The notes: generated by a model not told the origin, from the letters alone. Positions 1 through 9,312 are shown, counted from the first letter of the stretch. The stretch: DNA of 64,000 bases from a bacterium (GCA_023663725.1 JAMPGX010000007.1:62001-126000); one strand, 5' to 3'. A program made the numbers and translations.

Positions 1-196
1 TAAGGACAATGAGGAGGAGCGCGTGCAGTGGGCCGAATACTATGTGAGCAAGGCCAGGGAGTACGGTGTCCCCTGTATCTGGTGGGACAACAATGCCTTT
101 GACGGGGACGGGGAGACCTTTGGTCTGTTTGACCGCCGCAAGCTGACTTTTCCCTATCCGGATTTGTTGAGGGCATTGCTCGAGAGCGCGGAATAG
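1..196 (+). CDS. Glycoside hydrolase family 5 endoglucanase, C-terminal fragment
   Basis: Only the last 64 codons lie in the window; the gene enters from the left edge in frame 2 and stops at TAG 194-196. The fragment contains WAEYYVSKAREYGVPCIWWDN followed by FGLFDRR. This matches the final beta-strand and helix region of GH5 (cellulase family A) enzymes, where the IWWDNG-like motif lies near the end of the barrel. Family members cleave beta-1,4-glucans. The catalytic glutamates would be upstream and cannot be checked. The gene converges on the minus-strand DUF368 gene, whose stop is 32 bp away. Substrate cannot be told from this piece. Confidence 0.8.
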   Translation, partial: KDNEEERVQWAEYYVSKAREYGVPCIWWDNNAFDGDGETFGLFDRRKLTFPYPDLLRALLESAE

Positions 197-227
197 AGGC
201 GCAGTCAGAATAGGCAGGGAACGCTTT

Positions 228-1121
228 TCATCCCGCTCGACGGGACAGGCGGGAGATCAATTGGTATCCAGCAATGGCAGCCAACGGTGCGAAGAGCATG
301 TTCCAGCCTGTGGGTAGGCCGGGGTACAGCTCTCCCAGAGAGCCCAGCACAAATCCCAGAATCAGCAGATATGTGGGCTGAGGGCGGCGTTCCATGGCCT
401 TGCCCAGCAGACGGGTGACTAGCAGTGTGCAGAGCACGGCGCCCAGTCCCAGAGGAATCAGGGCGGTAAAATGCAGACTGCTCACCGCCGTCATAACCGG
501 CTCATACAGTCCCAGCATCAATAGCATCTGGGACACGCTGATGCCGGGAAGGATCAGCGCGACAGCCAGGATGCAGCCTCCCAGAAATTGGAACAGCAGA
601 AAACGCAGGGACATAATAGTTGGAGTGAGAGTCGCTTCGGCAAGACCGGCGGCAAACAGTCCCTCCGGCAGCGCAGCCAGTCCATAGACAATGAATACCC
701 CCAGCAGGGGCCAAAACAGCGCTCGCCAGGTTGTATCTTTTAACTGTGCCTGTCTGCAGATCAGAGGAATCCCTCCGGCAACCGCGCCCAGAAAGAAGTA
801 GCTGACTGCCATGGGGTGACAGTACAGTAGCGATAACACGGCCCTTGCGAGTAATGCCATGCCCGCCAGAGCGCCAGCACAAAACAGCGCCAGAAATCGC
901 AGGGTAGTCCACAGGCGACAGCGCTCCGGAGCGGGAGAGCTATGTCTGCGGCGCAGGTATTTGCCGATCAGCTCGGGCAGGCTTCCCACCGCTTCAACCA
1001 ATTCCTCGTAGATTCCCAGGATCATGGCCATGGTTCCGCCGCTGGCTCCCGGCACTGTCATCGTACCTCCTATTGTCATGGCTTTGACCAGAATATGCCA
1101 CCAGCTCTGTTTGTTATCCAT
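228..1121 (-). CDS. DUF368 polyprenyl-phosphate transporter (PopT-type)
   Basis: A 297-residue, strongly hydrophobic protein with about eight or more membrane segments. The N-terminal PGASGGTMAMILGIYEELVEA and the internal LPGISVSQMLLMLGLYEP form the two inverted-repeat PG(A/I)S(G/V) motifs of DUF368. DUF368 proteins (PopT) are known to return undecaprenyl phosphate across the membrane for cell-wall and polymer synthesis; that role is transferred by family. ATG 1119-1121 is chosen because AGGAGG lies 10 nt before it and the family motif starts close behind; a longer reading from 1187 would run through a regulatory hairpin. It lies downstream of the chemoreceptor gene on the same strand. The ribosome binding site is inside a hairpin (separate entry). 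Confidence 0.88.
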   Translation of the reverse strand: MDNKQSWWHILVKAMTIGGTMTVPGASGGTMAMILGIYEELVEAVGSLPELIGKYLRRRHSSPAPERCRLWTTLRFLALFCAGALAGMALLARAVLSLLYCHPMAVSYFFLGAVAGGIPLICRQAQLKDTTWRALFWPLLGVFIVYGLAALPEGLFAAGLAEATLTPTIMSLRFLLFQFLGGCILAVALILPGISVSQMLLMLGLYEPVMTAVSSLHFTALIPLGLGAVLCTLLVTRLLGKAMERRPQPTYLLILGFVLGSLGELYPGLPTGWNMLFAPLAAIAGYQLISRLSRRAG

Positions 1122-1129
1122 AAAACAAA

Positions 1130-1179
1130 TTCCTCCTCTCCGGTCCGGCTGTTTCAATATATCCGGTGGAGAGGAGGAA
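1130..1179 (-). promoter_or_regulatory. Hairpin that contains the DUF368 ribosome binding site
   Basis: Read on the minus strand, TTCCTCCTCTCC (1179-1168) is perfectly complementary to GGAGAGGAGGAA (1141-1130), and CCGG/CCGG can pair inside. The 3' arm contains the AGGAGG that serves the DUF368 start at 1121. The hairpin is followed by AATTTGTTTT, so it could also work as an intrinsic terminator after the chemoreceptor gene. Either way, folding would reduce DUF368 expression. Confidence 0.65.
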
Positions 1180-1242
1180 CATTCCAAAATATAATAGGAA
1201 ATTCATATCTATGTATGTCTGCTTTTTACGTAGAGAGTGACT

Positions 1243-2595
1243 TTATCCCATTGCAAGCTGTGATATCTTTTCCAGATCTGCGATCAGTCCCGTGGAATAC
1301 TGCGCCGCCTCGTTGCACAGCTGCTCCGCAAGAGCATACTGCTGATTGCTGATGGCTGCAATTACATCGGCGCCATACTGGTGGAAACGTCTGTGCTTTT
1401 CGCCGAGAGCGTTCCAGATCGGCAGCACTTCCGGAATCCGAGGGGTCATGGCATAATAGAAATGCCCAAAGCCACATTTACCAGAGTCGAGCTGCAGCGG
1501 CAGCACAGTACGTTTGCTCACCATATTCTGCAGATTGCCCAGCCAAGTGCGATGTGCGGAGATGGCATTTTTCACATATTGAGCAAACTCCTGATTCTCC
1601 AGATGGTAGAAAGCATCCTCCGCCATATTGCCCATCTGTTTCACCGTGTCGTCCAAGGTTTTCTCTATTTCAACCACCGGCTTGACAGCCTGAATCAAAT
1701 CCTGGCTGACAGTACTCATAAACTCTGTGCTGTCACACAGTTGATTCTCCATCTCAGTCATGGAACTGCTGATCTCCTCGCTGACTGCGGCGATGGAGCG
1801 GATCGTATCGCTGAGACTGGAGATTTCCTCCTGATTCTCACTGTTCAATGTCCAAACATTGCTGATTTTCTCCGTCATATTGCTGAGAATGTCTATGGTG
1901 CTTTGGGTGCTGCTGACACTCTTGTGGGAGGCATCCTTGATGTTGTCCACAAATTCTCCCATATTCTTGGTGAGCTGCTGGGTCTGTCCTGCCAGCTCGC
2001 GAATCTCTGTGGCTACAACGGCAAAGCCTCTTCCGGCTTCCCCTGCTCTGGCCGCCTCGATGGAAGCGTTCAGCGCCAACAGATTGGTCTGCAGGGAGAT
2101 GGTCTCAATTCCCTCGATGACATTGTTCAGATTGCCAATGATCTTTAAGAGGGCATCCATGTCGCTTCGCATGCTATGGGATACCTGGGTGGTCTGCTCC
2201 GAGAGATCTCTGATAGCGGTAAGCTCCTCCTGCGCCGCCTCGATTTTGCGGTATACATTGTCCGCCGCGGAGGATACCTCCACGATGTTGTTTGTCATAT
2301 CCTCATGTACATTATGAGAACGACCACTCTGTCCAGAGCCGAACAGCGTCTCCGTGGCCTTCGAGATCTGGCGGGATATATCCATAATCTTGTTGTTTTG
2401 ATACTGCATAGTCACATCAAGAGAACTGATCTGCATAACGGCCTTGATATTCTTGTCAAAGGCCTCGGCAAACTGCTTTCTGCCCTTTGTCAGTCTGCGA
2501 TAAATCGCGTTTAACTCCGGCTCATGAGAGTAATCGGCATCTTTTAATTCGGAAATAGCCTTCATAAGAACAACCTTGTTGCTTCGAAATCCCAT
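1243..2595 (-). CDS. Soluble methyl-accepting chemotaxis protein with C-terminal CZB zinc-binding domain
   Basis: A 450-residue protein with no membrane segment, so probably a cytoplasmic chemoreceptor. Residues about 60-330 form the MCP signalling coiled coil. The hairpin tip reads [20 protein letters not shown], the CheA/CheW contact region. The C-terminal part (about 340-450) is a chemoreceptor zinc-binding domain: HRTW supplies the HxxW histidine, CGFGHFYY the CxxG(F/W)Y cysteine, and EKHRRFH further histidines. In known CZB proteins the bound zinc senses hypochlorite or zinc. ATG 2593-2595 follows AAAGGAG. Its promoter (2673-2701) overlaps the divergent ATPase promoter. No other chemotaxis or flagellar genes are nearby. 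Confidence 0.92.
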   Translation of the reverse strand: MGFRSNKVVLMKAISELKDADYSHEPELNAIYRRLTKGRKQFAEAFDKNIKAVMQISSLDVTMQYQNNKIMDISRQISKATETLFGSGQSGRSHNVHEDMTNNIVEVSSAADNVYRKIEAAQEELTAIRDLSEQTTQVSHSMRSDMDALLKIIGNLNNVIEGIETISLQTNLLALNASIEAARAGEAGRGFAVVATEIRELAGQTQQLTKNMGEFVDNIKDASHKSVSSTQSTIDILSNMTEKISNVWTLNSENQEEISSLSDTIRSIAAVSEEISSSMTEMENQLCDSTEFMSTVSQDLIQAVKPVVEIEKTLDDTVKQMGNMAEDAFYHLENQEFAQYVKNAISAHRTWLGNLQNMVSKRTVLPLQLDSGKCGFGHFYYAMTPRIPEVLPIWNALGEKHRRFHQYGADVIAAISNQQYALAEQLCNEAAQYSTGLIADLEKISQLAMG

Positions 2596-2649
2596 GTTGT
2601 ATTCTCCTTTTCTGCGAAACCTGTTGATTTCGTTTTATGTGTCGGGGTG

Positions 2650-2677
2650 TTGACATATATGGATACAATTCTATGAT
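2650..2677 (+). promoter_or_regulatory. Candidate sigma-A promoter of the P-type ATPase gene
   Basis: TTGACA (2650-2655), a 16-bp spacer and TATGAT (2672-2677). It would give a leader of about 230 nt before the ATPase start at 2916. Confidence 0.6.
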
Positions 2678-2701
2678 AAAAGATTTCTGGGAATTTTGCA
2701 A
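2673..2701 (-). promoter_or_regulatory. Candidate promoter of the chemoreceptor gene
   Basis: On the minus strand, TTGCAA (2701-2696) and TATCAT (2678-2673) are separated by 17 bp, a good sigma-A fit. The -10 box overlaps the -10 of the opposite-strand promoter at 2650-2677, so the two polymerases would compete. Confidence 0.5.
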
Positions 2702-2785
2702 CAACTATGTGGAAATTTTAAAATGTTTGTTGAATGGTTTGCTGATTTTCACCGACGTTATTCCGCCTCTTGGGAGGAGGGACAG

Positions 2786-2845
2786 GTCAGACATATTTTG
2801 GACCTCGCCCACATAGGTTGTACCAGTACAGGGCGGATGTCTGAC
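2786..2845 (+). promoter_or_regulatory. Nested-stem structured leader upstream of the ATPase
   Basis: GTCAGACAT (2786-2794) pairs perfectly with ATGTCTGAC (2837-2845). Inside, CGCCC (2806-2810) pairs with GGGCG (2831-2835), and GGT/ACC closes a small hairpin at 2816-2824. A second possible stem, CCCG/CGGG, lies close to the start codon. This is riboswitch-like, but I could not match it to a known class. The 320-bp gap 2596-2915 holds only the two promoters and this leader. Confidence 0.45.
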
Positions 2846-2915
2846 ATCTCAGCCCAAATGCGTATTGATGCGGTGTTATGGGAGATACCCGTGACATGCG
2901 GGAAAGGGGCCAGGA

Positions 2916-5561
2916 ATGTTTGAAGCGATGAGCATACAGGAGACATGCAGGGAACTGCAAACCGATGGGGAAAGGGGGCTGACTCGGCAGGAGGCCGTCA
3001 GGCGTTACAGTGTCCACGGCAAGAATGCTCTGCGTGAAAAGAGGAAAAAAACAGTGGTCGAAGCTTTCTTTTCGCAGCTGAATGATCCTCTGATCTATGT
3101 GCTGCTGGCTGCGGCTGTCATTTCGATCTTTCTGGAGGAGACCAGCGATGCCATCATCATCGGAGTGGTAGTGCTGCTCAATGCCATCGTGGGTATGATA
3201 CAGGAGGGAAAGGCTCAGAGGGCGCTGGATTCTCTCAAAAAAATGGTGAGTCCCAAGGCGTTCGTGATTCGGGAGGGAATTCTGCAGGAGGTGGAGGCCT
3301 GCACGCTGGTGGTCGGAGACCTGGTGAGTCTGGAGGCGGGCTGTCAGGTTCCGGCGGATATGCGGCTGATCGAGAGTACGAACCTGAAGGCGGAGGAGTC
3401 GGCCCTGACCGGAGAATCCCTGCCTGCCGCCAAATCCGCCGCTTTTATCGGACAGGAGGGAATTCCGCTGGGGGACCGCCAGAATATGGTCTATATGTCT
3501 ACCGTCATTACCGGAGGAAGAGGTCTGGGGATCGTGACTGCCACAGGCATGGACACGGAAATCGGCAGGATCGCCTCGCTGATCAACGAGGGTGGGGAGG
3601 AGCAGACGCCGCTTCAGAAGCGGCTGGGAGATCTGGGCAAGGTGCTGAGCGTCTTATCGCTGCTACTGTGCGCAGCCCTGTTTGGTATCGCCCTGCTGCA
3701 GCGCCGTAATCTTTTTGAGATGCTGTTGACTGCCATCTCTCTGGCGGTAGCCGCTGTGCCAGAGGGACTTCCGGCTGTGGTTACCATCTGTCTGGCGTTG
3801 AGCGTTACCCGCATGGTGAAGGTACATACGATTGTCAGAAAGCTTCCCTCCGTGGAGACCCTGGGGGCTGTCAGCATTGTCTGTTCGGATAAGACAGGAA
3901 CTCTGACCAGGAACCGTATGACTGTGGAGCGGTGCTACGCCGGTCAGAGGATGATGGCGGCAAAGGAGCTTGGAGGCTCAGAGCATCAGGCGTTGCTGGA
4001 GGGTATGACCCTGTGCAATGACGCGGTGTTGGAGGAAAGCATTGGAGACCCCACCGAGCTTGCGCTGCTACAGCTGGCGCACAGTTTTGGCGTGGACAGG
4101 GCGGAGCTGGAGAAGAGGATGCCCCGACGTCGGGAGTTGCCTTTTGATTCTGACCGTAAGATGATGTCCACCTTCCATTACAGGGGCAATACGGGCATCA
4201 CCTTCACCAAAGGCGCGCCGGACGTGGTGCTGGAGCGCTGCAGTCACATCATGGTGCGTGGACAGTGTCTCTCCATACAGCCGGGACATGTCCGGCAGAT
4301 TCGCAGGGCTGTGGAGCAGATGGCGGACGAGGCTCTGCGGACCCTGGCCATTGCGATGCGTGTGGGCGGGCAGGCGCCAGAGGAGCAGGGATTGACTTTT
4401 CTGGGAATGGTGGGCATGCGCGATCCGGCCAGGCCAGAGGCGGCGGGAGCGGTAGCCACTTTCCGACAGGCGGGCGTGGAGACGGTGATGATTACCGGAG
4501 ATCATGTGGATACGGCCTACGCTATCGGCAGACAGCTGGGGATCGTCCAGAGCAGACAACAGTGTATGACCGGCCAGGAACTGAGTCAGGTCAGGGAGGA
4601 GGAGCTGGCTCAGCGTCTGGCGCAGGTGCGGGTATTTGCCAGAGTTGCACCGGAGCAGAAGGTGCAGATTGTCACAGGATTTCAGCAGGCAGGGCATATC
4701 GTGGCCATGACCGGAGACGGAGTCAATGATGCCCCTTCGCTGAAAAAAGCGGATATCGGAATTGCGATGGGAGCCTCTGGAACGGATGTGGCAAAGCAGG
4801 CGGCAGATATGATTCTGACGGATGACAATTTTGCCACCATCGAAAAAGCAATCGAGGAGGGACGGGGCGTATATGAAAATATACGAAAGTCCGTTATTTT
4901 CCTGCTCTCCTCTAATCTGGGGGAGATCGCTACGATGTTTCTGGCGGTGATCTGTGGTCTGGCCTCGCCGCTGCGCTCCAGTCATATCCTGTGGATCAAC
5001 CTGATCACCGACTCTCTTCCGGCGCTGGCGTTGGGAGTGGATCCCAACGATGCTGAATCACTGATGCAGCATCCTCCCAGAAGAGCGGGAGAAAGCCTGT
5101 TTGCCAGGGGGGGCCTGGCCTGCACCTGTTTTTACGGACTGTTGATTGCAGCCATCAGTCTGGCCGCCTTTTTCCTGATTCCTCTGCAGGTCATGAAGGT
5201 CCAGCATCTGCCGTTCACTCTGGAAAGTCTGGGGCAAATCCTGACGATGGAAGGGATTCTGCGCAGGTCCCAGACCTATGCCTTCACTGTGCTGGGCATG
5301 AGCCAGCTGTTCCATGCAGTGGGGATGCGGGATATGGGGCGCTCTTTTTTCCGCATGAACCATCTGGAGAACAAGCTGATGCTTCTGGCCTTTGTCCTGG
5401 GCTTTCTGCTGCAGTTTGCCGTGACGGAGATACCCTTTCTCATTACCGCCTTTGGCACAACCCACCTGCAGTGGCGGGAGTGGGGGATTCTGACGCTTCT
5501 GGCCTCCTTTCCGCTGCTGGCCCACGAGGTTATGATTCTGATGGGACGCGCCAGAAGGTAG
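2916..5561 (+). CDS. Calcium-translocating P-type ATPase (P2 type)
   Basis: An 881-residue cation pump of the SERCA/PMCA-like bacterial class. Visible features in order: N-terminal cation-ATPase domain; actuator loop TGES (165-168); M4 with PEGLP (282-286); phosphorylation site DKTGT with Asp325; hinge TGDGVNDAP; and six C-terminal membrane helices. Ion-site residues match calcium pumps: the M4 glutamate (AAVPEGLP), M5 SSNLGE, and M6 NLITDSLPALALG, which carries the Asn-Thr-Asp set. The likely role is ATP-driven export of Ca2+; Mn2+ cannot be excluded. Start ATG 2916 follows CCAGGA, and a second ATG at 2928 is possible. The expressed leader is long and structured. A MITE-like element begins a few bases after the stop. 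Confidence 0.92.
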   Translation: MFEAMSIQETCRELQTDGERGLTRQEAVRRYSVHGKNALREKRKKTVVEAFFSQLNDPLIYVLLAAAVISIFLEETSDAIIIGVVVLLNAIVGMIQEGKAQRALDSLKKMVSPKAFVIREGILQEVEACTLVVGDLVSLEAGCQVPADMRLIESTNLKAEESALTGESLPAAKSAAFIGQEGIPLGDRQNMVYMSTVITGGRGLGIVTATGMDTEIGRIASLINEGGEEQTPLQKRLGDLGKVLSVLSLLLCAALFGIALLQRRNLFEMLLTAISLAVAAVPEGLPAVVTICLALSVTRMVKVHTIVRKLPSVETLGAVSIVCSDKTGTLTRNRMTVERCYAGQRMMAAKELGGSEHQALLEGMTLCNDAVLEESIGDPTELALLQLAHSFGVDRAELEKRMPRRRELPFDSDRKMMSTFHYRGNTGITFTKGAPDVVLERCSHIMVRGQCLSIQPGHVRQIRRAVEQMADEALRTLAIAMRVGGQAPEEQGLTFLGMVGMRDPARPEAAGAVATFRQAGVETVMITGDHVDTAYAIGRQLGIVQSRQQCMTGQELSQVREEELAQRLAQVRVFARVAPEQKVQIVTGFQQAGHIVAMTGDGVNDAPSLKKADIGIAMGASGTDVAKQAADMILTDDNFATIEKAIEEGRGVYENIRKSVIFLLSSNLGEIATMFLAVICGLASPLRSSHILWINLITDSLPALALGVDPNDAESLMQHPPRRAGESLFARGGLACTCFYGLLIAAISLAAFFLIPLQVMKVQHLPFTLESLGQILTMEGILRRSQTYAFTVLGMSQLFHAVGMRDMGRSFFRMNHLENKLMLLAFVLGFLLQFAVTEIPFLITAFGTTHLQWREWGILTLLASFPLLAHEVMILMGRARR

Positions 5562-5567
5562 GGGATG

Positions 5568-5795
5568 ATTTGTGAAAGCTTAGTTGCTGTGCTAGTGTCA
5601 TTGTGCATATTGTATATTCCAACGCAGACACGCTTTCGCTTCGTGAAAAACGTAACAGTGCTAAGTTCGTGCCGAATAAATTCGGTAAACCTCACTAAGC
5701 ACTGACGTTTTTCAGGTGCAACTTTGTTGCACGAAGTCTGCTTATGGAATATACAATATGCACAATTCGGTACTGGCAAAAATGGTTTCACAAAT
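5568..5795 (+). mobile_element. MITE-like palindromic element, subfamily 1, copy A
   Basis: A 228-bp non-coding palindrome with perfect 10-bp ends (ATTTGTGAAA 5568-5577 and TTTCACAAAT 5786-5795). Inside are the family arms TTGTGCATATTGTATATTCC and their complement. The inner stem GAAAAACGT / ACGTTTTTC differs from copies B-E, but pairing is kept. It sits 6 bp after the ATPase stop and could serve as its 3' UTR. No flanking duplication was found for this copy. Confidence 0.8.
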
Positions 5796-5980
5796 GCTTG
5801 ATTGTAGGATAGTGGAAGAGGAGCCAGGTGTGCTTTGCGAGTTTTAGATGGAATTGCGGAGATAGTTGTGATAAAATCTATAAATGAAGCATCATATTTA
5901 GGGTAGAAAGAGCAATCCCGAATGTGATTCTTCTCGATTGTACCAAGATGCAGAGCTATTTCCTGACAATTTACGGTACA

Positions 5981-6166
5981 TAGATATTTGCAAAACTGTT
6001 TTTTTGCCAGTACCGAATTGTGCATATTGTATATTCCATAAGCAGACTCTTTCGAACCGTCGGTACTTAGATGCCGTATTTTGGCATCTTATGTACCGCT
6101 ACGGTGAGAACGAAGCGAAAGCGTGTCTGCTTATGGAATATACAATGTGTACAATGACACTCGCAT
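5981..6166 (-). mobile_element. MITE-like palindromic element, subfamily 1, copy B (one end lost)
   Basis: Inverse orientation to copy A. It starts at TAGATATTTGCAAAAC (5981) and contains the arms, the CCGTCGGTAC / GTACCGCTACGG stem, and an inner hairpin GATGCC...GGCATC. The other end stops at GACACTCGCAT (6166), about 20-25 bp short of the expected terminus, and runs straight into the GGAGG of the next gene. The stretch 5796-5980 between A and B holds nothing I recognise. Confidence 0.75.
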
Positions 6167-6181
6167 GGAGGAAAAGAGAGT

Positions 6182-7612
6182 ATGCTACCAGAGGTTTTTC
6201 AACAGAGAATGCGGTCCCAGCTGGGAGCGGAATATGCGGAATATGTAAGGAGCCTTGAGGGAGAGCGCCACAGGGCGCTGCGGGTCAATCCCCTGAAGGG
6301 GAGCGGGGACCCGACGGAGGCCAGGGAGCGCTTTCTGCGGCTGAGCCCATGGGAGCTGGAGCCTGTGCCCTGGGAGGCGGCCGGCTTTTACTACACCCAG
6401 GAGGGTCCCGGCAGACATCCCTATCACGAGGCGGGTGTATACTATATCCAGGAGCCCAGCGCCATGGCGCCAGTGGCTTTTCTGGAGCCTCAGCCGGGGG
6501 AGCGGGTGCTGGATCTGTGCGCCGCTCCGGGGGGAAAGAGCACGCAGATCGCCGGACGGATGCGGGGAGAAGGGCTGCTGGTGAGCAATGAGATTCATCC
6601 TCAGAGAGCGCGGATCCTGTCGGAGAATGTGGAGCGGCTGGGGATATGCAACTGTCTGGTCCTGAACGAAGCTCCGGAGCGGCTGGCGGAGCTTTTTGCC
6701 GGTTATTTTGACCGTGTTCTGGTGGACGCGCCCTGCTCAGGGGAAGGGATGTTCCGCAAGAACGAGAACGCGGGGGAGGAGTGGAGCCCAGAGAACGTGG
6801 AGCGGTGCGCCGCCCGCCAGGACGGAATACTGGACTGTGCTGTCGCTATGCTGCGGCCCGGCGGCAGGCTGGTGTACTCCACCTGCACCTTCGCGCCTGC
6901 AGAGGATGAGGGGAGCGTGAGCAGGCTGATTGGCAGGCATCCAGAGATGGAGCTTCTGGAGCCGGCGGATTGTCTGGGAGCGGCTGGCGATAGTCTGGCC
7001 ACATGGGGATTTACATCTGGCAGACCGGACTGGATTGAGGCGCCGGTCTGCGGTATCGACAGGACATTACGCCTCTGGCCCCACAGACTGCGGGGGGAAG
7101 GACATTATCTGGCGGCGCTGCAAAAGAGCGGCGCATCGTCCGGTGCAGTACACGCTCTGCACGGGATAGAGCGAGGCATACCGGAGAAGGAGTGCCGCGA
7201 ATATCTGGAGTTTGCGGCGGAGGCGCTGACTGAGAAGCCGGAGGGCATCTATCTGCGTTTTGCAGATCACCTCTATCTGGCGCCGCGGGACATGCCCTCC
7301 CTGAAGGGCCTGCATGTCCTGCGGTCCGGCCTGCATCTGGGCACCGTGAAAAAGCACCGCTTCGAGCCCGCTCACGCGCTGGCGCTGGCTCTATCCCCCG
7401 GTGAGGTGCGCCGCCACTGCCCTGTGAGCGTCGGGGGCTTGCAGGGGGATGCGTCCGCTCGGGCGGACGCCTATTTAAGCGGCCAGACTTTTTCCCATAC
7501 AGGGGAGGGAGGCTGGCATCTGATCACGGTGGACGGCTACAGCCTGGGCTGGGGTAAGCTGGCCGGCGGTGTGATGAAAAACCATTACCCCAAAGGATTG
7601 AGAAAATTGTGA
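6182..7612 (+). CDS. RsmB/NOP-family rRNA cytosine-C5 methyltransferase (RsmF-like)
   Basis: A 476-residue SAM-dependent RNA methyltransferase. The N-terminal domain (RALRVNPLKG) is followed by the Rossmann catalytic domain: DLCAAPGGKSTQ binds SAM, DAPCSGEGMFRK carries one catalytic cysteine, and LVYSTCTFAPAEDE the second (the PCS and TCT cysteines of the NOL1/NOP2/sun family). The C-terminal third, with LRSGLHLGTVKKHRFEPAHA and GWGKL near the end, is the PUA-like extension found in RsmF/YebU-type enzymes. It probably methylates 16S rRNA; the exact base is not predictable. Start ATG 6182 is preceded by GGAGG at 6167-6171, which directly follows truncated element B. Confidence 0.9.
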   Translation: MLPEVFQQRMRSQLGAEYAEYVRSLEGERHRALRVNPLKGSGDPTEARERFLRLSPWELEPVPWEAAGFYYTQEGPGRHPYHEAGVYYIQEPSAMAPVAFLEPQPGERVLDLCAAPGGKSTQIAGRMRGEGLLVSNEIHPQRARILSENVERLGICNCLVLNEAPERLAELFAGYFDRVLVDAPCSGEGMFRKNENAGEEWSPENVERCAARQDGILDCAVAMLRPGGRLVYSTCTFAPAEDEGSVSRLIGRHPEMELLEPADCLGAAGDSLATWGFTSGRPDWIEAPVCGIDRTLRLWPHRLRGEGHYLAALQKSGASSGAVHALHGIERGIPEKECREYLEFAAEALTEKPEGIYLRFADHLYLAPRDMPSLKGLHVLRSGLHLGTVKKHRFEPAHALALALSPGEVRRHCPVSVGGLQGDASARADAYLSGQTFSHTGEGGWHLITVDGYSLGWGKLAGGVMKNHYPKGLRKL

Positions 7613-7700
7613 TTGAGAAAAATATAAAAATTTCTCTTCTCATCTGGCTGAAAAGATGGTAATATAGATAGAAAGTAATTCGGAAAAGAAAGGTTTGAAT

Positions 7701-8786
7701 ATGGACAAGATCATTTTGACAGGGGACAGGCCCACGGGCAGACTGCATGTGGGGCACTATGTGGGTTCCCTGAGAAGAAGGGTGGAGCTGCAGGACAGCG
7801 GCGAGTACAGCAGGATTTTCATCATGATAGCGGACGCTCAGGCGCTCACGGACAATTTTGAGAATCCGGACAAGGTGCGTCAAAATATCGTGGAAGTGGC
7901 GCTGGACTATCTCTCCTGTGGGCTGGACCCGAATAAGTCTACTCTGTTTATCCAGTCCCAGATTCCGGAGTTGACGGAGCTTTCTTTTTACTATATGAAT
8001 CTGGTGACAGTGTCCCGCCTCCAGCGCAACCCCACGGTTAAGAACGAGATTCAGATGCGCAACTTTGAGGCCAGTATCCCGGTGGGATTTTTTGCCTATC
8101 CCATCAGCCAGGCCGCTGATATTACGGCGTTCAAGGCAGATACGGTTCCCGTGGGGGAGGATCAGCTGCCCATGATCGAACAGGCGAGAGAGATCGTGCA
8201 TAAGTTCAACACAGTCTATGCGCCCGTGCTGGTGGAGCCCAAGGCGCTGATCCCTCAGAACGAGGCGTGCCTGCGGCTTCCCGGCGTGGATGGCAAGGCT
8301 AAGATGAGCAAGTCTCTGGGGAACTGTATCTATCTGTCGGACGCTCCGGAGGATGTGAGAAAGCAGGTTATGAGCATGTACACGGACCCGCAGCACCTGA
8401 TGGTATCTGATCCCGGTCATCTGGAGGGCAACACGGTGTTCACCTATTTGGACGCGTTCTGCAGGGATGAGCATTTCGAGAGATATCTGCCGGAATATAC
8501 CTGTCTGCAGGAGCTGAAGGATCACTATACCCGAGGCGGTCTGGGGGATGTGAAGGTGAAAAAGCTGTTGAACAATATTCTGCAGGAGGAGCTGGAACCC
8601 ATCCGGCAGCGGCGCAGAGAGTATGAGAAGGATATTCCTGAGATTTACAACATCCTGCGGCGCGGCAGCGAGGCGGCCAGAGAAGTGGCGGCGCAGACGC
8701 TCTCTGAGGTCAAGGCGGCCATGCGGATCAACTATTTTGACGATATGGATTTGATAGAGGCACAGGTTAAAAAATATGAGGCGTAA
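7701..8786 (+). CDS. trpS: Tryptophanyl-tRNA synthetase
   Basis: A 361-residue class I aminoacyl-tRNA synthetase that charges tRNA-Trp. The signature [15 protein letters not shown] near residue 10 contains the HIGH-type motif, and AKMSKSLGN near residue 200 is the KMSKS loop. The start is ATG 7701 with GAAAGG 7 nt upstream, rather than an in-frame TTG six bases earlier. I looked for a T-box leader and saw none: the 88 bp upstream are AT-rich and lack the conserved T-box sequence. The next gene overlaps its end by 11 bp. Confidence 0.96.
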   Translation: MDKIILTGDRPTGRLHVGHYVGSLRRRVELQDSGEYSRIFIMIADAQALTDNFENPDKVRQNIVEVALDYLSCGLDPNKSTLFIQSQIPELTELSFYYMNLVTVSRLQRNPTVKNEIQMRNFEASIPVGFFAYPISQAADITAFKADTVPVGEDQLPMIEQAREIVHKFNTVYAPVLVEPKALIPQNEACLRLPGVDGKAKMSKSLGNCIYLSDAPEDVRKQVMSMYTDPQHLMVSDPGHLEGNTVFTYLDAFCRDEHFERYLPEYTCLQELKDHYTRGGLGDVKVKKLLNNILQEELEPIRQRRREYEKDIPEIYNILRRGSEAAREVAAQTLSEVKAAMRINYFDDMDLIEAQVKKYEA

Positions 8787-9300
8787 TATAGAAGAGGAGA
8801 GGGCATCGACTCTCGAAGAAGAAAAAATGAATCCGATGCAGGCGATGATCGGCCTGGTAATACTGATAGTGGTCGTGTTTATTTTCTGCTTTGCCGTGTG
8901 GAAGATCACACATGCCAACCGGTCCGGCCCATTGCCTGGGCAGAATGTGGACAGCTCTCAGGACTCCATTGTGAACCGGACTTCCCAGCCCTCCGAGACC
9001 GGAAGCACCGAGAGCTCCGAGGAGACGGGCGGAGAGTCTTCCGAGGAGTCTGAGCCGGAGAATGCGCTGGGCATGACTTTTGACGCGGTGGATGAATATG
9101 TCACGGCCAAGGATGTGACCAATCTGCGCAGTGAGCCCAGTACCGATCAGGGTCAGCTCACAGTGGTGACACAGCTGAGCAATGGACAGAATGCCCGCAG
9201 GACAGGCATCAATCCGAACACCGGTTGGTCGCGCCTGGAGTATAATGGGCAGGTGGTCTACGCGGTGAGCCAATATCTGATCGTCGCGGAGATGGAATAG
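8776..9300 (+). CDS. Membrane-anchored SH3-domain protein
   Basis: A 174-residue protein with one N-terminal membrane helix (about residues 23-45, [17 protein letters not shown]). A Ser/Glu-rich spacer (about 60-95) follows, then a bacterial SH3 (SH3b) domain recognisable by [10 protein letters not shown] and a final [10 protein letters not shown] strand. SH3b domains usually bind peptidoglycan; the domain should face outward. The start overlaps trpS by 11 bp, suggesting coupling. ATG 8827, preceded by GAAGAAG, is an alternative that loses 17 residues but keeps the membrane helix. A strong terminator follows. Confidence 0.75.
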   Translation: MRRNIEEERASTLEEEKMNPMQAMIGLVILIVVVFIFCFAVWKITHANRSGPLPGQNVDSSQDSIVNRTSQPSETGSTESSEETGGESSEESEPENALGMTFDAVDEYVTAKDVTNLRSEPSTDQGQLTVVTQLSNGQNARRTGINPNTGWSRLEYNGQVVYAVSQYLIVAEME

Positions 9301-9312
9301 CATAAGGCTTCT

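Noticed and set aside
7613-7700. T-box leader before trpS
   Set aside because: The stretch is too short and lacks the conserved T-box sequence and a terminator/antiterminator pair.
7524-8918. 464-codon open frame on the minus strand
   Set aside because: It is antisense to trpS, which is unmistakable; no motif.
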